Origin: Rhizophagus irregularis | Lineage: Eukaryota; Glomeromycota; Glomeromycetes; Glomerales; Glomeraceae | Direction of reading: 5' to 3' | Assembly: GCF_026210795.1 (NCBI RefSeq) | Contig: NC_089446.1 | Coordinates: forward strand, 3,377,001-3,441,000 | DNA: 64,000 nt | Part shown: piece by piece, positions 1 through 11,444 of the stretch | Layout: each line of letters opens with the position of its first letter | Numbering within the stretch: position 1 is the stretch's first letter | Made by a program: the position numbers and the translations under genes | The notes under the pieces: model-generated | What the model was told of the DNA's origin: nothing | Seen by the model: the letters and a program-made list of their open reading frames with translations, nothing else | The model's database searches: none

Positions 1-515
1 TTTGATATTTTATTGAGCCACGAATAACAATGTGATGAAATTTAGAATGAACTAAATATTTCAAATAACAAGTGTATTATATAGACTGTATTCGATCAAG
101 TGAAGATCATATAAAAATTACGTGATTAGCTTGATAATTTACAAATTTCTTAAAAGCGTATTCTTTATTTGAGCAAAAAGCAATAAAAAATCATAAATAA
201 TTCAATTAATAGCGTTGTTGAATGAAATGAATGAATGCGCTAATAAATGAATGAAAGGAATGAAACGAACGCTAATTAGTTATATATATTATTGGGAATA
301 AAAGTAATAATAATAATAATATGTATAATAAATATTTCTTAGTGTAGCATAGTAAAAATAAGAAATAAAATAAAAATCGTGAGTGGGGAATTCTTTTTTT
401 TTAAATCATATATTACATTTGGGTATTTATCTAAGTGACTTTAAACAATAATTCATTATTTAGCAAAATCATATAAAGTAATAATTATTTTTTTTTTTAT
501 AAAGACAATTAAATA

Positions 516-1128
516 TTATTCGTAGTCGCAAGTGACTCTTGCGAGTTGTTCTGAACTTAAGTTATAGCATCTTCTTGATCTTGAAGGATTATTTTTTAAG
601 GCCATCAAAACTTCTTGTAAGCTTATACCATTTTTTCCACTAACACTCATAACTGAAGATGCCTCCATATGTTTTGATGAATGTTTAGCTTTTATTTCCA
701 GTCTCATCTTAGAAGATGAGAACATTCTTTTAAATATACCGTCATGTTCATTTTCATCATATAATTCAAATTTAAGCATTTTATGAGGTTCAATTGAACA
801 AATTTTAAATTTATTCCTAGTTGTAAATCTTTGTGATAATTTTGGGTGTGAAATGAATTGAGTTTCATTATCAAATCCACAAAGAACATTTCCATATGAT
901 TTCATCCAGTTAAAGATTGAATCTTTCGTTCCAATGACTATGAATTTTGATCTTGAGGGTGTAAGGTGAATTTTATAGAGATCGTCAGGAACAATAAGTT
1001 TAGTTGAATCGACAATGTCGCCTAAAGAAAAAATGCAATTTTAAAACAAAGAAAAAAAAAATCATTCTCAAACATGATAAAGAAAAGAACGATTATACAC
1101 TACCTACTGGATATCCATATATAACCAT
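516..1128 (-). CDS. Unrecognised 176-aa protein, two exons
   Basis: Two exons on the minus strand, 1128..1104 and 1021..516, join across an 82-nt intron (1103..1022) with a GTAGTG donor and TTTAG acceptor. The first exon encodes MVIYGYPV and the join restores ...PVGDIVDSTKLIVPDD. The total is 531 nt, or 176 residues plus stop. An in-frame TGA 24 nt upstream fixes the ATG at 1128. The protein is mixed alpha/beta in look, soluble and basic, with a His/Lys/Ser-rich middle and no signal peptide or membrane segment. I do not recognise a family. The clean splice join and length divisible by three support a real gene. Function is unknown. Confidence 0.55.
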
Positions 1129-2771
1129 CTTTACATATCTTTTTTTTCATTAAGAATTTTTTTTTTAAAAAGAATAGTCATTAATGTGAAAAAAAAAATT
1201 TTCGAATTTGCTGCTTTTAAAAATGAAAAGCTACGATGTGCATATATGATCGATGAAATTTTTTAACCAATAAATTCTACACGTTTATCTTTAAAAGGTT
1301 TAACGGAACAAAAGTTAAATAACTTTCAAGAGATTACTTAACTAGGAAAAAAAAAATTTCCATTATATTAATATTAGCGGTTCCATAATTTTTAATTGTT
1401 TTATATCCAGTTAAGATTACGATCGATCTTTGACAGATTTAATTTTAAATTTTTAATTTCTATGATAATCCTGAGTCAAATTCAACGAATGAACTTTCAG
1501 TAATTATCAATGCGCAATAATGATCAAATTTAGTTGGATAACCCCCCGTTTTTAGTATAACCGAATAAAGAATTCTTTATTTCCCTTTTGTCCCAAAAAA
1601 AAAAGGCTATCTCGTATGATATAAATGATGAAATATAATTTTTTTTTTTCAATGTGATTCCCTTGAAAGGTATTGAAACTATTGAAGCTTTGAAAGCAAC
1701 TATTAGAGTATCAAAAAAAGATCGATCGATCACTTGTCACATGATTGGAGTATTTGACTTTAGCATTCACGTTGACATTAGCCAATTAAAAATTCTTCGC
1801 GAATTTGATATCCCGAAAACCCGATCGAAATTTTGGTGAGCTTACCATTTATAACCGATTTTTATTCAAATTCACATGAAAATTAATTTCGTAAATCATT
1901 ATTTAAATCTGTACTACGCCTATCGATCCTTTGTGAGTTCTAATTTTGATCGTTACATCAAATATGATTTCTCATGCTTGGCTGCCTGGCTTCTTTGTGA
2001 GAGCATAACACCGCATTACTCTAATTACCAATAAAATTCCAAATTATGATTGCAAAAATAAAATCTCATTTTTACTCGTTATGAATTTAGTCTTTTGAAT
2101 TTCTTTTCAGAGTTATAGTAACTAATGGTACGTGGTCAAGATTTTTTCTTTATAGTTTAGTATATTTCATCCGAACACGTTTAACATATAATATCGGAAT
2201 TTAACGGGTGATAGAAAAACTTTATGTCATTGAATATTTAATCATATTTTTTATATTTTTCGGTTGTAGATCTGAATTAACATGGCCAAAAACTAGATTA
2301 TTACAAAGAATAATTTAGATATCATAAGATAAATTATACAACGGTCCCAAAATACACTTGCGTGATTTTCACTTCTTTTCAAAAATTCTCACGTGATATA
2401 TTTTACTCTCACAGATCTCTAATTAAATTGAAGTGGGATGACAACTGAATATTAAGGACTATCAAGGGAAGTTCACACTATAGCCATTTTTTTATTTAGT
2501 CATGAAAATGTACATCAAATAGTACATTATGAGAAAAGTGAAAAGGTGAAATTATAAAATATGGGTTATGCTAACACAATCAACGTAAATTTGATATAAA
2601 AAAATTAGAATATAATATGACTCACTCATTGATCACTTAATCACTTCATCATTCATACTTCCAAATAAGTAGGAAAGAAGAAAGCCAGTAGCCACAAAAA
2701 GTTTTAATTTTACAACAAAGATAAAAAAAGTTATTTGAAAAAATAGTAAAGAAAATTTATTAGAAGCATCT
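1129..2771. other. Intergenic, no gene seen
   Basis: A+T-rich DNA between two minus-strand genes. Short open frames around 1654..1839 (+) and 1530..1733 (-) overlap each other and show no family signature. I see no convincing splice sites linking them to neighbours. The left edge (1..515) is likewise empty apart from short ATG- and TAA-rich simple stretches near 220..330. Confidence 0.5.
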
Positions 2772-3546
2772 TTAAAGAACTTTCTTAATGCAAATTCCAT
2801 ATGGTCGTATATCATCCCCAGTCGGTGCAATCCAATATTCACCAATGTTCGTTTTCATCTTTGAAATCTTAATTAAACTTTTTGGATTAACTCTATTCTG
2901 AATTACAACTATATAATAGGATCCTTTATGAGCGAATTTCAAAGAATACTCAGCAGCTACATTAATATCAGGTGTAGAATAAATTCCTACACCAAATCTA
3001 AATCTTTTACCCTTACTCAGAAGATAACCATTTTCGACAATTGATCTACAATTATATATGACAGTTCCATGATAACAAACTAATAAAATATTTAAAAAGA
3101 TCAATCTTTTTATGAAATAATAATAATAATAATAATAATAATAATTATCTAATACCTGGCCATTCATTTTGTGTTGAATGTTGTTCATTTTTTCTGCCTT
3201 CAGCGCCAAACCAAGTGTTGTCTTCATATTTATCCAGAACCTTGAGGGCAAATCTTTTCCAACCATAGGGACGGTTATAATTAAAATTCCCTCTCATAAA
3301 AGTTCTTTTATTGTCATTAATATTTGTAAAATCATAATTATATCTTGTATCAAGTTGATCTGGAGGAATAAATAATTCAAGTGATCCAATATCAACTACT
3401 TTTTTAAAGTTTATAATATCACTTGAAACTATACTATAACTAGTCAATATATATTCTAATTCTTCATGGAATTTTGATTTTAATTCAAAAATTGGTACGA
3501 CTGATATCAAAAGATTCAGGATAGTATCTACTAAAGTGATCAGCAT
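2772..3546 (-). CDS. ADP-ribosyltransferase (PARP/ART-fold)-like protein
   Basis: Exons 3546..3156 and 3079..2772 join across a 76-nt intron and give 232 residues. The join reads ...NEWPVCYHGTVIYN, restoring a continuous protein. Features resembling the ART fold are YHGT (NAD-binding His position), then GYLLSKGKRF and GVGIYSTPD (Tyr position), then VVIQNRVNP, and a C-terminal RPYGICIKK strand. No clear third-motif Glu is visible, so activity may be mono-ADP-ribosylation or none. I recall similar proteins being numerous in Rhizophagus. The start is uncertain: an in-frame TAG lies just upstream, but an overlapping open frame (3758..3552) could be a lost or frameshifted N-terminal exon. The intron carries a trinucleotide microsatellite. 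Confidence 0.6.
3116..3145. repeat. (TAA)n microsatellite in intron
   Basis: About ten consecutive TAA units lie inside the single intron of the ART-like gene. If unspliced it would read as a poly-Tyr run, which explains the long uninterrupted frame across the intron. Confidence 0.9.
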
Positions 3547-4722
3547 CGTGATTAAATTGTATGACTAAATTCTGAAGTAATATTATAACTCGAATGTATA
3601 ATATATTGTTGTAAAACCCCTCCAAAATTTTGTACAACATTAGTCACGATATCCGCAGAAGAACTAAAAAGTTTAAGATCTACAATAACGTATGAATTTA
3701 GGTTTAGGCCGGTGATCATCTTAAAAAAAGAAATGCGACGATATAAACCATGTGCCAAGCGATATCATGAACGTTTTTCGATGGCACTTTCCCGGGTTTT
3801 GCTATACTTCCTACATGTGTTTCCCAGTTCCCAGTGAAAGTGTTTTGCAAGGACTAAAATGACTTCAGTATATTCTCTGTATCCATGACTTTCTTTAAAT
3901 AGTTTTCACCAGGATATTAATGTTTCAAATGACTACAATTGACTATTCCAGCGATCCAAGAGACCATACTAAAGAAAAAAAATATATATTTTTTAAGCCC
4001 AATCTAAACTTCTTTATATGCACGTCATTCGTCATTAAAATCATATGAAAATCCTTACTATATATATCACATGCTTAATAAATCTTCTAGTAAGCAATTA
4101 AGTATTTAATTCTCGCGATATGTATTTATTACGTCTCAATTTCTCCGTCTTTTGACTAAAAACGACCACTGTTTAAAAATATCTGATTATTTATTTATCT
4201 ATTAAGCTGTAGTGTAACAAAGTTAGTTAAAACGTAACAAAACTTTTCGGAAAAATTAAAATTATTCTTCCCAAAATTAGAAAATTAGAAATACTTAACA
4301 AACAAGTTCTTTCTATTTAGAGTAAAAAAGTATGACCTCATATAATATTAAACGCTCAGTAGGAAGATTCCGTAATGACTGCGCCACATACTATATCCTT
4401 ATCAACGATAAGGTAAACAAAAATCCGATTGTAATACCTAGGGTAATACATCATAATAATAATACAATAACAACACAAGATAAGAAGATAACAGATAAAC
4501 TAGTACAAAATTACAAATTTACGATCCCTCATTTTGTCATTTAAAAAAAAGGGCCATTTTTTAAATATTTTAATGTGCACGGTTCATCGGTTCAACATCA
4601 AAAAACGTATATAAACAGGAATACTGATTTTCAAGTTGCATATTCAATTCTTATAATTAGGAATTTTTTTTTTTACGCCTCAAATTTAGAAGAAAAATTT
4701 TTCTTCTTCGAAACTTCTAATT
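3547..4722. other. Intergenic; short unassigned frames
   Basis: Two short + frames (4332..4544, 4575..4772) lie upstream of the hydrolase gene but in a different frame from its first exon, and they resemble no family I know. The 4.7-kb end is poly-A/T rich, as expected for a fungal promoter. No TATA box is obvious. Confidence 0.4.
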
Positions 4723-5900
4723 ATGTCATATTCATCAAAGTTTTTACCTTCTTACAAGACCATTTTTGTTGATTCTACTGATGATATTCAACTAGAACTC
4801 CTATACAGTATAGGAAGGAATAAGGTTTGTAATATAAAAAAAAAAATTTTTTGACATTCGATATTTAATATCTTTTATTTAGATACAACACGTAAACTTG
4901 CCACCATTATTATTTATTCACGGTTCATATCACGCGGCTTGGTGTTGGGAAAACTTTCTCGGATGGTTTGCTGGTAGGGGCTTTGACTGTTTTGCTGTGA
5001 GGTAAATAAATTTATAAAAAAATTGGTTCAAAAGAGCAAAAAATTTATAATTATTAATTTAATATCCAGTTTACGTGGACATGGCAACAGTACAAGGGTA
5101 AAAAATAAAGCTACAACGTGGACCTTGGAGCAATATGTTGAAGATGTATGTTTAAGGAAAAAAAATATAAAGAATTTCTTTAGATTTTTGATTCACGTAT
5201 AATTTTTTAGGTTTCGTCAGTAGTTGACTTTTTACGTACAAACACTTCATTGAAACCAATTATAATCGGGTAAGAATCATGGCTTTTTTATGACTTTTAT
5301 ATTTTATATATATTCATTTTTTTTTCTCGATTTTTTAGTCACGCAATGGGTGGAGCTATATGTCAAAAATATTTAGAAACTTCATTTGATAAGATAACTT
5401 CATGCGTTTTGCTTTGTTCAGTTCCTCCAACCGGTTCAGTCTATTCGTTTTCACATTGGTTTTCGAGAACTCCTGCAGCACTCTTTACTTTACTACTTCA
5501 AAGTTCCTACCTTTTAATCTCGACTCCAGAAAGAGTTCAGAAATCCTTCTTTTCACCAAACCTTCCGCAGGATTTACTCAACCAATATCACTCTAAATTA
5601 GAACCAACCGTTAATACAAAATTAAATTTACAAACATTGACAACTTTCGTTGACAAAAAGAAAATTATGAGTCAAAAAGACTTCTCAAAATCGATGATTA
5701 TAATTGGCGGCGAAAAAGATTGTATTATACCAGTTGATATGGTGGAAGAATCAGGTAAAACGTACGGCGGGATTAAAGTTAATATTGTGAGAGATGTCGC
5801 TCATGATGTGATGTTGGAAGTAAAATGGGAAGATGTTGCTTTAGTAATTTTAATGAGAATTCAAGAAAAATTATTTGAACAATGTGCTAAGTTATATTAA
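4723..5900 (+). CDS. Alpha/beta-hydrolase fold protein with Ala at nucleophile
   Basis: Five exons, 4723..4824, 4883..5001, 5070..5145, 5211..5269 and 5339..5900, all with GT-AG borders, total 918 nt (305 aa). The fold is clear: LLFIHGSYHAAWCW (oxyanion HG), VSLRGHGNST after strand 4, the nucleophile elbow at 118-124, IIIGGEKD (acid Asp246) and VAHDVM (base His274). The elbow reads GHAMGG instead of GHSMGG. The codon is GCA where TCA would give Ser, so the nucleophile position (residue 121) is Ala while Asp and His are kept. Known family: lipase/esterase-like hydrolases (Abhydrolase_6). Inference: a non-catalytic ligand-binding or scaffold protein, or a recent loss-of-function allele. No signal peptide is seen. 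The ATG at 4723 is the first in frame for exon 1, but earlier sequence is also open. Confidence 0.8.
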
Positions 5901-6610
5901 TGCTGTAACAACAAGTAATAATATAATCTTGGTGATCTGATGAAAAACATCATTTTTTTCAAAGTGATATTTATGTAAGATTAGTTGTATAAAAAATCAT
6001 TGGGTAAATAGATTGTTTAGATTGTAAATTAGTAAATATGGCGTGAATAATAATATCGTCAAACATTTTAAGTTATTATCATTAATTATATGTTACAAGC
6101 TAAACGGGTGATTAAAAATCATACATTGTACATTAAATTTATTTTATATATCCTACTCCCGATTGTAAATATTGTAAAAAAGTAAAAAAAAAAAGGAAAA
6201 CTCTTAAAAACTCAATCAAATCAAATTGCGTAATTCTTCACTCATGAAGCTTTTCGATTTCTTCTCTATCATATATTATTCCTCAAAACATTGTAATAAA
6301 TTTAATAATCGATCACGTAATTTTTTTTTAATTGAAGAATGCTAAGAATGCTTCAACAATGCATCGAATTAGTGCGACGCAATTGTAATAACGATCTTCA
6401 TTTTACAAATTACCAATCAAATTTAAAATTTTTAATTTAAACTTAAAAGCTATCTATAGATCAAAACCATTGAAAAAATGCATGTAATGTCTCACCCTTC
6501 AAAACAAATGTCTGATCAGGATTTAGCATTTATATCGCTGATCTTGTGACCTTGTGCCCATATGACACTTTATGACTTGTTAAGAGTCAAATGAGTCATC
6601 GCGAATACAA

Positions 6611-6616
6611 CACGTG
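6611..6616. promoter_or_regulatory. E-box-like CACGTG
   Basis: Palindromic CACGTG lies 74 nt upstream of the methyltransferase ATG and just before a TATA-like box. This matches bHLH-type sites by sequence only. Binding is inference. Confidence 0.3.
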
Positions 6617-6624
6617 TAAAATAT

Positions 6625-6633
6625 TATAAATAG
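6625..6633 (+). promoter_or_regulatory. TATA box of methyltransferase gene
   Basis: TATAAATAG lies 57 nt upstream of the ATG at 6690, a good match to a TATA element at a plausible distance for a short 5' leader. Confidence 0.45.
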
Positions 6634-6689
6634 ACTACTATATCGAGTCACCAACATTCAGACAATTAGTTAATAGTTAGTAATAATAA

Positions 6690-7722
6690 ATGGATAATAG
6701 TGAAAAAGCCGATCCGTGGTCACCAATAAATTATAAACTTCACGCAAATTTTGTGCCAAAATTAGTAGAACATAGTCTTATCACGCTTCTCTCCCCAAAA
6801 CCATATGAAAGAATTTTAGATTTAGGATGTGGAGATGGAATGTTAACATATAAAATTCAAGAATCGTGTAAAGAATGTATTGGAATTGATAAAAGTCAAC
6901 ATATGATCGAAGAAGCTAAATTAAATGGATGTAAAGATGTTAGAGTAGTTGATTGTGAAAAACTAATCGAATGGGCTAATAATGAAGGTTTTGTTGGATA
7001 TTTCGATAGTGTGTTTTCGAATGCTGGTATGTATTCTAAAAAGAAATTGAACAAAAACGAGGAAGCCAAACTAATTAATCATTGATTAGCGCTCCATTGG
7101 ATGAAAAATCAAGAAGCTGTAATTGAGGGAATCGCAAAATGTCTTAAGCCTGGCGGTAGATTTGTGGCAGAACTTGGAGGCTTCGGAAATGTGCAAAGTG
7201 AGGATTTCTAGTTGCATATCACGTAAATTTCCTCAAATAAAAAATAATAAAATAATTCATTTTCTTTATTTTCTTTTAAAAATTTATTCATGAAAGGTGT
7301 CGAAAAGTCTTTGATTAGCGCTTTAGACAAACGCGGTTATAACGGAAAAGATCTGTCACCATGGTGAATATTTATATTTTAACATTACATTCACAAAATT
7401 CTCTTTTGTTCTGATTTAAAATTCGAAAAATTATTAAAGGTACTTCCCATCACCGGAAGATTACACGCAAATCTTAAGCAAATATAAATTTAGCGTTAGT
7501 AATATTTCTCATTTTTCAAGGCCAACGGAACTACCAACTACAATTAGTGGATGGGTTGAGACGTTTGGATTCTCCTTTTTGGCTCCTTTGGAAGATAATG
7601 AAAAAGAAATTGTTAAGGGTGAAGTTGAAGGAATGTGTAGGAATGGAGCGTTTAATAGTGAAACTGATAAATGGACTCTTGATTACGTAAGATTAAGAAC
7701 TGTGGCGCAATTAAGCAGTTAA
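6690..7722 (+). CDS. SAM-dependent class I methyltransferase (Tam/UbiE-like)
   Basis: Four exons, 6690..7026, 7090..7197, 7297..7363 and 7440..7722, give 795 nt (264 aa). Splicing removes every in-frame stop. Motif I is ILDLGCGDGMLT (about residues 45-56) and the acidic end of strand 2 is IGIDKSQHM. DVRVVDCEKL follows, then FSNAALHWM across intron 1, and KCLKPGGRFVAELGG (post-motif III). The NAALHW stretch and a downstream SGWVETF segment resemble trans-aconitate 2-methyltransferase-type enzymes. The substrate cannot be set from sequence and is probably a small carboxylate or similar metabolite. No targeting signal is seen, so it is likely cytosolic. It lies between the hydrolase and the P450, both on the same strand. 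Confidence 0.85.
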
Positions 7723-8064
7723 ACGCATAATAATTTTTACTTTGCCCAATCACTGCGTACAAGCTACGATTTTTCTATTTTCTGGTTCTATACCAAAAAT
7801 AGGCCTTCCGTATTTTACCCACGCTACCCAAGCATAGTTTAATTAGTTTAATTTTTATTGGTCTTTAAGTTCTATAAACCATTCTATTTAAATAAAAACT
7901 ATTATTATTTAATCAGATTTTTAACAATTGTAGAAGGTAGCCACATGAAGATTCTGAATTTTAGGTTGATAAACATTTTTGTAATACTTAATAAACAAGA
8001 ATTTTTTTCTGATAAAAGATGATCTACTTTTGCTTACACCTTAGGGAGTTTTTTCTCACAGAAA

Positions 8065-9813
8065 ATGTCATTTTTCAAAGAATTCAAACTATCAATTTTA
8101 GAGTTTTTAGTCCTTATTATTTTAATTTCAACATTATATATTCTAAAATTTTATTATGATTATTTCACTCGTTCAATTTCATATCCGGGTCCACTTCCGT
8201 TGCCTATATTAGGTAATTTACATCAATACTTTTATTATAGTAATGACCTTCAAGCTTGGCTTCATCGTCTGAGTTTGAAATATGGAGATGTGTTTGAACT
8301 GTATTTTGGGTCCAGTAAATATTTAATGATTAGTGATTCACGGATAGTCGAACGAATAATGAGTTCAGTAAAGGACAATAATTACTTTGTGCGAATAACA
8401 ACTCGAGACGGATTAGATGACTTACAAAAGGGACATAATGGAATATTATTTAATGTAGATTTTAATTCCTGGTCATATATTAAGAAAATTTTTATTAGAG
8501 CTGTTGCGGCACCCAATGCACTAAAATTTGGCATGAAATTAATTGATAGCGGTTTTCAAGATTTGGAAAAGTTCTGGAACTTATTGATCGAAGAAACAGG
8601 TCAATTTGTGTGTGACGAACAAGAAAAATCCGTAGAAATTGATTTTATACCGTGGGCGAGAAGAATTTTCGCCGAAACTATAATGTTGATGACTACCAAT
8701 CGACATCCTAATTTACTATCAACTTATTATGATAGGACCACCAATAAAAATCCTCAAAAAAATTTGTATGAAGAATTTTTTGATCGTTTGAGTATTGCAT
8801 CTGATTGTGTGCAATATTATCTCATGGTTCCACCATTTATACGTAATTTTCCAATTATAAATATTTATACAAATTACCTATACAAGAATATGACGTGGAC
8901 GAGAAATTACACATACAATTTGGTCAAGGAGCGCCTAGAAGAAATTGAAAGTATTGATGATAATGAGAAGTTGTCCACTGATATGTTAAGCATGTTATTG
9001 ACAGCTAATAAATCAAATGACAACAATGAGAAACCTATGACTAATGAAGAAATCGGTGATAATATTGCAGAGATACTTATTGAAGGAGTCGATAGTGTAT
9101 GTATTATAATTTATTTCATATTCTATTTTATAGATAAATTGTTAATAATGATTTTTTTTTTAAAGCCCTCGAATACTTTATCGTTTGTTCTTTATTATAT
9201 TGGAAACGATCCAGATATTAAACAACGAGTTCTTGATGAAATTGATAATATATTTGGGGATGGACCTGATTTTAACGTTACCTATGAAGATCTAAGTAAA
9301 CTTGAATATATTGAAGCTGTAATAAAAGAAGGTGAGCATTATTAAAAATTTTATCACTTCGATCAATATATTAAACACTGTTTAACCTTGTGGCGATAAT
9401 TTTTAGTTTTAAGAGTTAGGCCAGTTACAGCAACAATTACACGTTTCGCCACACATTCTGATCAAATTGATGAGTTCCAAATTCCTTCATCAACACATTT
9501 ATCAGTCAATATTTTGAGTTTACACGTGCACCAAAACTATTGGGAAGAACCTACGAAATTTAATCCCTTGAGATTTTTAGCAAGTAGCAATAATGAAAAA
9601 GAAACTTATGACAAAAATGCACTTGTATATTTTGGTGGTGGGTTACGTATGTGCCCAGGTAGACAATTTGCAATGACTTTACTTAAAATGATGGTTGTTT
9701 TGTTATATAGTAAATATAAGTTTGAGGTGATTACTAAGGAACCTTTGGCACAAAATAGTATTAATACTCAATGTAAAGAATTGAAAATTAGAATTAGGTG
9801 CTTGAAGGTATAA
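8065..9813 (+). CDS. Cytochrome P450 monooxygenase
   Basis: Three exons, 8065..9096, 9166..9331 and 9407..9813, give 1605 nt (534 aa), a normal microsomal P450 length. There is an N-terminal membrane anchor (about residues 9-30), a proline hinge YPGPLPLPILGN, and helix I EILIEGVDS|PSNT spanning intron 1. The ExxR motif EVLR (Glu399-Arg402) is formed exactly across intron 2, and the haem loop is FGGGLRMCPGRQFA with the axial Cys at 482. The usual acidic-Thr pair in helix I appears as D-S-P-S-N-T, so the proton-relay Thr is slightly displaced. Anchored on the ER face, it would oxidise a hydrophobic substrate with electrons from a P450 reductase. The CYP family number is not assigned. Confidence 0.93.
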
Positions 9814-10800
9814 ATTTGCTTTCATATGTGTATTTATCGTCGCTTGGCAAACATCTTAATAGATCTAAAATCAAATACACATACATTATATCACTTTTTC
9901 ACAAAAATCATTTTCGCCTCAAATTATATTCATTCATTTATTACACTCATTTAAAACATCACCACATAACCTCACTATTATGGCATTACTTTCTCATTAC
10001 CTTTTCCTTTTTACAACATTACCACATAATCTTGTTACCCTCTTATCCTTACTCTTACACAATTTTTCCAAAAATCTTGAATATTTTAATATTTGTAAAA
10101 ATTGTAAAAATTCTCTGAAAAATTTTTTAATACAAAAATTTTTTTAGCTAAAATTTAATTTGATTTTCAATTGTTATCAGAATTAATAATTCTACTATAA
10201 TCAGTACTATAATCCATGAATAATATTAGTAAAAACGGATTTTTAATAAAATTTGAAAATAGGGTTTATTATTTTCAAGAATAATAATAAAAATGAATGT
10301 TAAAATATCTTGGTTTCAATAAATGCAAAAATATTAATGTTGAATTTGGATATATAGCTATTAAGAATTAGCTTTATAAATATATTTTATAAAGCTTAAT
10401 ATATAAAATATTATAATAATAAATTTCTATAAAATTCAAGATTTTAAAAGATATAGCCAGAACTTGATATAATGACTATATGATATATCAAAGCTGATTA
10501 TACCTAAATAATATAAATAATATAATTATATTATTTAGGTATAATTGGCTTAGATTAGGTTATTTAGTAATAAAATAACCTAGCTATAGCTAAATAATTT
10601 AAATATAATTAAATAAACTAGATATTTTCAAATAAACTAAATATAACTAAATAATTTAAAAATAACTAAATAATCTAAAGTTAATAATTAATTGTGGTTA
10701 AATAATCTAATTAAATAATTTAAATGTGACAATTTTTTATACCTTCTTATTGTTTCTACTATATTCCTTGCCTTTGAAATTGCTGTAACTGTTAAATATT
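9814..10800. other. A+T-rich intergenic with small palindrome
   Basis: Past the P450 stop the open frame 9798..10118 is low-complexity and unsupported. A palindrome of about 44 nt at 10499..10542 (TACCTAAATAATA arms) could form a cruciform. The rest is simple A/T sequence with TAAATAA-type repeats. Confidence 0.5.
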
Positions 10801-10803
10801 CAC

Positions 10804-10856
10804 CGGGAAATTTTTTGAGGTGCAGATCTGCACAGATCTGCACAGATCTGCAGGTG
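10804..10856. repeat. GCAGATCTG repeat with CGGGAAATTTTTTG terminus
   Basis: CGGGAAATTTTTTGAGG is followed by several overlapping GCAGATCTG(C) palindromes. The same terminus plus palindrome recurs at 55108 and, inverted, at 59008, where it bounds a 3.9-kb insertion. It therefore looks like a transposon end. Confidence 0.55.
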
Positions 10857-10862
10857 ACATTT

Positions 10863-11102
10863 TTATGCAGATCTGTGACCCTTGTTTTTATTAGCTTCAT
10901 AGATTTTTTTTTGCGCTAGGTGCTTTTTTCCTAAACAATGAGAATCTACTGTTGACTTATGCCTCCATTCCACAAAAAGGTCGCAATAATTACAAAATAA
11001 AAGACTATTTTCAACGCGAAAAACATCTGGATGTTCTTTAACTCTTGTATAAATTGTTATAGCATTAGCTTTATTAGTTTTAGTGCGTTTTCTAAATGAC
11101 AT
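10863..11102 (-). CDS. Zinc-finger (BED/CGGBP1-like) protein fragment
   Basis: The frame starts MSFRKRTKTNKAN and contains LLFCNYCDLFVEWRHKS followed by TVDSHCLGKKH, a C-x2-C-x14-H-x5-H finger. This resembles the N-terminal DNA-binding finger of hAT transposases and CGGBP1-like domesticated proteins. After YEANKNKG a GT donor (10874 region) may lead into a second exon (LTVTAISKARN..., about 10791 downwards). I cannot follow it further, so the gene is partial or decayed. It abuts the GCAGATCTG transposon end and may belong to that element. Confidence 0.4.
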   Translation of the reverse strand: MSFRKRTKTNKANAITIYTRVKEHPDVFRVENSLLFCNYCDLFVEWRHKSTVDSHCLGKKHLAQKKIYEANKNKGHRSA

Positions 11103-11444
11103 TTTAAAGTGAAAAATAGATTTTGATTATCGAAAAATATTTTTTTGTGATTTTATATATAACCCCTGAGAATTTTGTGATATTATGCGGTGATCAGGAG
11201 TAATAAATGTGTTTATTATATATCCTTATAGGATCACACTGTATTTTTTTTACATTTATTGAATAGCTTTATTGATGATATATATAATAAATGAATACTG
11301 TTTAAATCATTACAAATACATAATAAAATTAATAAAATTAGATTTTTATACAAATAGACTATAAATTAACTCGTGATTGATTTAATAGTGTGATCGTGAG
11401 AGTCTATATAATAAAACACTTATTGTATAGGTCTTTAGGCAATA

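Noticed and set aside
1530-1839. Short opposing frames, one protein-like (ETIEALKATIRVSKKDRS)
   Set aside because: No start, splice partner or family signature. It could be an exon remnant but cannot be supported.
9798-10118. 106-aa frame past the P450 stop
   Set aside because: His/Ile/Leu low-complexity read of A/T-rich sequence, overlapping the P450 end in another frame.
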